Source of the DNA: CAG-390 sp045543615
Lineage (GTDB): Bacteria; Bacillota; Clostridia; Oscillospirales; CAG-272
Reading direction: 5' to 3'
Assembly: GCA_045543615.1 (NCBI GenBank)
Contig: JAZPXL010000035.1
Coordinates: 1-15,822, forward strand
Length of the DNA stretch: 15,822 nucleotides
In this document: positions 14,043 through 15,822 of the stretch, in pieces
Numbering within the stretch: the first letter of the stretch is position 1
How the letters are laid out: every line of letters starts with the position of its first letter
The notes under the pieces: model-generated
The model's database searches: none
Told to the model about the DNA's origin: nothing
The model's input: the letters and a program-made list of their open reading frames with translations, nothing else
Translations under genes and position numbers: made by a program

Positions 14043-14066
14043 TCCCTTTGTACCGGAATTGCGGTT
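14035..14066 (-). repeat. dispersed hairpin repeat, copy A; likely also terminator of the GNAT gene
   Basis: AACCGCAAT (14035-14043) pairs with ATTGCGGTT (14058-14066), extended by CC/GG after one mismatch. On the minus strand it is followed by TTTTATGTTTTT, so it can end the upstream GNAT transcript. A near-identical copy lies at 15491-15524. The remaining 90 bp to the GNAT stop hold a direct repeat CGACTAAAAG at 14083-14092 and 14114-14123 and nothing else I recognise. Confidence 0.8.
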
Positions 14067-14159
14067 CTTATTTGCGGAAGAGCGACTAAAAGGTGCGTAA
14101 AGTGATGTAAGAACGACTAAAAGTATACCTTGTGCGCACGACAAATTGGAATTTGACGG

Positions 14160-14600
14160 TTATCTCACTAATCGAACAAGATATTCCGTTGTATCTTCTT
14201 CAAGTCTTTTATCTGCCGTTATTCTGAAACCGTGTCGCTTATAAAAGCGAATTGCACGGGTATTCTTTTCCAATGCCCATAAAGTTTTTGCATTGTGATT
14301 TTCAATGGCGTATATCAAAAGGTTAGAGCCGATACAATTTCCTTGAAGCACAGGCTCAACAAACAACTTTTTGATTTCTTCGTTTTCTATTTGAATAAAC
14401 CCCTTAACCGCACCGTCATCATATACCCACATATTATTGATAATGCCTTCGTATTGCTTCATTATCGTTGGCACTTGAAGCTCATTAAAGTAATAATCGT
14501 CGTTTTTGAATATGGGATAGAAATTCAAGCGGTAATTAAATATCTCGATTTCTGCTATGCGAGCCAAATCGCCAATCTTTGCTTTTCTTATATTTTGCAT
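14160..14600 (-). CDS. GNAT family N-acetyltransferase
   Basis: The protein is 146 aa, one GNAT domain. It opens with NIRKAKIGDLARIAEIE; the acetyl-CoA pyrophosphate loop is in LFVEPVLQGNCIGSNLL (the Q-x-x-G-x-G/A position reads QGNCIG); the C-terminal signature is ALEKNTRAIRFYKRHGF. Such enzymes move an acetyl group from acetyl-CoA to an amine; the substrate cannot be read from the sequence. The ATG has GAGGTG 5 nt upstream and its own strong promoter at 14632-14660. It stands alone, between hairpin repeats on both sides. The protein is slightly short but complete. Confidence 0.92.
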   Translation of the reverse strand: MQNIRKAKIGDLARIAEIEIFNYRLNFYPIFKNDDYYFNELQVPTIMKQYEGIINNMWVYDDGAVKGFIQIENEEIKKLFVEPVLQGNCIGSNLLIYAIENHNAKTLWALEKNTRAIRFYKRHGFRITADKRLEEDTTEYLVRLVR

Positions 14601-14631
14601 TTTGACACCTCGTCAAATTCTTGTTTATCTT

Positions 14632-14660
14632 ATTATATCACACATTCGCAAACAAATCAA
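14632..14660 (-). promoter_or_regulatory. sigma-A promoter of the GNAT gene
   Basis: Minus-strand TTGATT (14655-14660), 17-nt spacer, TATAAT (14632-14637) with a TG one base upstream (extended -10). The -35 overlaps the first hairpin of the array at 14658. Confidence 0.88.
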
Positions 14661-14861
14661 GGCGCAAGCCTTGTATATCATCCGCAACTTGCCTGCGGTA
14701 TGGAATCAGCCCAAGGGGCTGGATGGAATCACGGCAACGCCGTGTATGGCATCAAGCCGCAGGAAAGATACACGCTAAAGCGTGATGAGATACAGCCCCA
14801 AAGGGGCTGATGATATGCACCGCACTTCGTGCGGCGATGATATACCAAGCCTGCGGCTTGG
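14658..14861. repeat. array of nine short hairpins with 8-nt spacers
   Basis: Eight perfect small inverted repeats plus one decayed copy lie head to tail at 14658, 14682, 14707, 14730, 14753 (decayed), 14771, 14793, 14818 and 14845. Stems are 5-7 bp with loops of 3-7 nt; the arms differ (CAAGGC, CCGCA, CAGCCC, CACGGC, CACGC, CAGCCCC, CCGCAC, CCAAGCC). Spacers are 8 nt: TATATCAT, TATGGAAT, GATGGAAT and TATGGCAT on the left, ATGAGATA, ATGATATG and ATGATATA on the right. No protein-coding frame is credible across it. Similar stem-loop arrays occur, from memory, between genes of gut Clostridia; their function is unknown. Confidence 0.88.
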
Positions 14862-14867
14862 ATAAAC

Positions 14868-14903
14868 AAAAACAGGCACCACACAAGGTGATGCCTGTTT
14901 TTG
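14868..14903. terminator. intrinsic terminator, probably bidirectional
   Basis: AAAAACAGGCA pairs with TGCCTGTTTTT, continued by CAC/GTG after one mismatch. It has T-runs on both strands and lies 31 nt after the stop of the 15437 lipoprotein gene. Confidence 0.85.
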
Positions 14904-14933
14904 TTGACTAATAACCCTAATTATAATACAAAA

Positions 14934-15437
14934 TTATTTCACTTCTACGCTTTGCGCCCACAGATAAAAGGTGTCTCCAAGAAGTTCCGTATCAGACGGA
15001 TTACAAAGGAACTGAACGATCCAAAAGGAGTCTGATCCCTTATAACAATACGATTGCGCATAACTGCTGTCGGAGGTTCTTTCATAGAACCAGAGTCCAT
15101 CCTCGGTTTGTGGGGCAATATCTGTATATCCGTTGTTTGCGATAACGTTAGTAATATATTTTTCCAAGGACATTTCAGCCAGCCCTTCTTCTAATGTAAA
15201 TTCTTCCCTCAACACGACTACACCGCAAAAATCTGCCACGAAGTATGCATCAAATCCCATCTCGCTCGTCTGTTCCTTGAACTTATCGGTAAGTGTGATT
15301 GCGAATCCGTCATTTTCGAATTTTTTAGGTTCTCCGATAGAATCATTATTCGGAATAACCATTATATCGGAAAAACATCCGCACAGCAAACAAGAAACTA
15401 ATATCATCAACGCCACAAATAACCCTGTTTTTTTCAT
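14934..15437 (-). CDS. putative lipoprotein, 167 aa
   Basis: Signal peptide MKKTGLFVALMILVSCLLCGC with lipobox LLCGC (Cys21; Cys16 is less likely) predicts a lipid-anchored surface protein. The mature domain contains FENDGFAITLTDKFKEQ, MSLEKYITNVIANNGY, DGLWFYERTSD and QSYCYKGSDSFWIVQFLC. The order of strand (F-I-T-L), helix (KYITNVIANN) and repeated aromatic strands resembles PsbP/Mog1-like small lipoproteins common in Clostridia; this is a fold guess only. The ATG at 15437 is set by GGAGG 4 nt upstream; an earlier in-frame ATG at 15488 overlaps the promoter and is rejected. Monocistronic, with own promoter and terminator. Confidence 0.83.
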   Translation of the reverse strand: MKKTGLFVALMILVSCLLCGCFSDIMVIPNNDSIGEPKKFENDGFAITLTDKFKEQTSEMGFDAYFVADFCGVVVLREEFTLEEGLAEMSLEKYITNVIANNGYTDIAPQTEDGLWFYERTSDSSYAQSYCYKGSDSFWIVQFLCNPSDTELLGDTFYLWAQSVEVK

Positions 15438-15470
15438 ACAACCTCCAATATCGCTATATACTTCATTTAC

Positions 15471-15499
15471 ATTATAGCACAGAAACACACAAACCGCAA
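15471..15499 (-). promoter_or_regulatory. sigma-A promoter with -35 in a hairpin arm (copy B)
   Basis: Minus-strand TTGCGG (15494-15499), 17-nt spacer, TATAAT (15471-15476), the same arrangement and hexamers as at 14014-14042. Confidence 0.85.
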
Positions 15500-15524
15500 T
15501 CCCTTTGTATCAGAATTGCGGTTT
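15491..15524 (-). repeat. dispersed hairpin repeat, copy B
   Basis: AAACCGCAAT (15491-15500) pairs with ATTGCGGTTT (15515-15524), a 10-bp stem with a 14-nt loop. It shares CCGCAATCCCTTTGTA and the 3' arm with copy A. Its T-run on the minus strand is poorer (TTTGTGTGTTT), so termination here is less sure. Confidence 0.8.
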
Positions 15525-15529
15525 ATGTT

Positions 15530-15731
15530 TGGCGAAGATGAAGAGATTATCTAGGAATTCTTCGAATTCCGTTGCACGCGCAGAGTTACTAAACTCCCAA
15601 GTCCTTTCGGTAAACTCCAGTCCTCGCTCGTTAAGAAACTCTTGCTTGTCGCTGTCGCAAAACAATACTTAATTGTTTTGCTCGGCTCCCTCTTGCGCCT
15701 CCGTCGCAATTCGTTCAAATCTCCTCCGCCA
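15530..15731. repeat. ~200-bp element bounded by inverted tRNA-3'-end-like repeats
   Basis: The left end TGGCGAAGATGAAGAGATT (15530-15548) matches the 3' end of the neighbouring serine tRNA (15772-15790) at 18 of 19 bases. The right end AATCTCCTCCGCCA (15718-15731) is the inverse, so the ends can pair over 8 bp plus 6 bp with a 5-nt bulge. Inside are perfect hairpins GGAATTC/GAATTCC (15554-15570) and GCAAAACAAT/ATTGTTTTGC (15657-15681). No gene is visible. It may be a small non-autonomous mobile repeat, a duplicated tRNA end or a structured RNA; I cannot decide from one copy. Confidence 0.6.
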
Positions 15732-15740
15732 TAAAAAACA

Positions 15741-15768
15741 AAAAAGACAGTCCAAAAACTGTCTTTTT
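15741..15768. terminator. terminator of the serine tRNA gene
   Basis: AAAAAGACAGT (15741-15751) pairs perfectly with ACTGTCTTTTT (15758-15768) around a 6-nt loop. On the minus strand it is followed by TTTTTTGTTTTTTAT and starts 4 nt after the tRNA CCA end. Confidence 0.87.
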
Positions 15769-15771
15769 TGT

Positions 15772-15822
15772 TGGCGGAGATGAAGAGATTTGAACTCTTG
15801 CGCCGGTTGCCCGACCTACACC
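15772..15822 (-). tRNA. tRNA-Ser, probably GCU anticodon; 5' part beyond window
   Basis: The visible 51 nt on the minus strand end with encoded CCA after discriminator G and acceptor strand CATCTCC. The T arm is AAGAG-TTCAAAT-CTCTT. Before it is a long variable arm (GTCGG-GCAA-CCGGC), which restricts the tRNA to the Ser/Leu/Tyr class. Discriminator G and the acceptor sequence indicate serine. The stretch GGTGTAGGTCGGGCAACC recalls tRNA-Ser(GCU) genes of Bacillota, but the anticodon itself lies outside the window. Confidence 0.88.

Noticed and set aside
14295..14810. 171-aa plus-strand open frame across the GNAT gene and hairpin array
   Set aside because: Antisense to a complete GNAT domain, then runs through the repeats; no ribosome site.
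14658..14861. CRISPR array
   Set aside because: Units do not share a repeat sequence; arms vary while the 8-nt spacers are similar, and no cas genes are present.
15438..15488. Longer N-terminus for the 14934-15437 lipoprotein
   Set aside because: It would include the -10 box and break the signal peptide; GGAGG directly precedes the ATG at 15437.
15540..15735. Second, complete tRNA gene in the element next to tRNA-Ser
   Set aside because: Only acceptor-end-like sequences are present at both edges; no D arm or anticodon arm can be folded between them.

Overview
The window reads as chromosomal DNA of an anaerobic Gram-positive bacterium of the class Clostridia, probably a gut lineage such as Oscillospirales; this placement is an inference. 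It rests on clear AGGAGG-type ribosome binding sites, sigma-A promoters with 17-nt spacers, intrinsic terminators, a lysine riboswitch, clostridial-type phage proteins and several small-protein families familiar from gut Bacillota. Nearly every gene is on the minus strand. The only plus-strand gene is a membrane metallopeptidase homologue at 12623-13423. All calls come from reading the sequence; no database search was run.

Read in transcription order (right to left), the window starts with the 3' end of a serine tRNA (15772 onward) and its terminator. Next come a ~200-bp element bounded by inverted tRNA-end-like repeats, and two unrelated lipoprotein genes. Each lipoprotein gene is driven by a promoter whose -35 box lies inside a copy of the same hairpin repeat. 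Between the lipoprotein genes are a GNAT acetyltransferase and a 204-bp array of nine short hairpins. The M50-like gene follows, converging on a lipoprotein gene at a shared bidirectional terminator.

From 12448 down to 9205 is a compact six-gene operon: a YitT-type membrane protein, an unknown 120-aa protein, a DUF1963 (YwqG-like) protein, a 69-aa small protein, a YdcF/DUF218 protein and a DUF3221-like lipoprotein. From 9100 to 6890 is an ECF sigma factor, a translationally coupled single-pass membrane protein with external leucine-rich repeats (the probable anti-sigma/sensor) and a small membrane-anchored protein.

From 6847 to 2913 is an isolated phage-derived cassette: a tail-fibre/baseplate-like protein carrying a metallophosphoesterase domain, two small membrane proteins (holin-like), and an Amidase_3 endolysin with a peptidoglycan-binding domain. 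No capsid, terminase or integrase genes are present in the window.

The left end is a lysine-riboswitch-controlled dapA-dapB-ddh operon. It encodes three steps from aspartate semialdehyde to meso-diaminopimelate by the one-step dehydrogenase route. ddh is cut by the window edge.

The observations most worth a second look are the orphan lysis/tail cassette with its eroded phosphoesterase motifs, the ECF-LRR-small-protein module, the hairpin array, the duplicated hairpin-promoter unit, and the tRNA-end-flanked element next to the serine tRNA.
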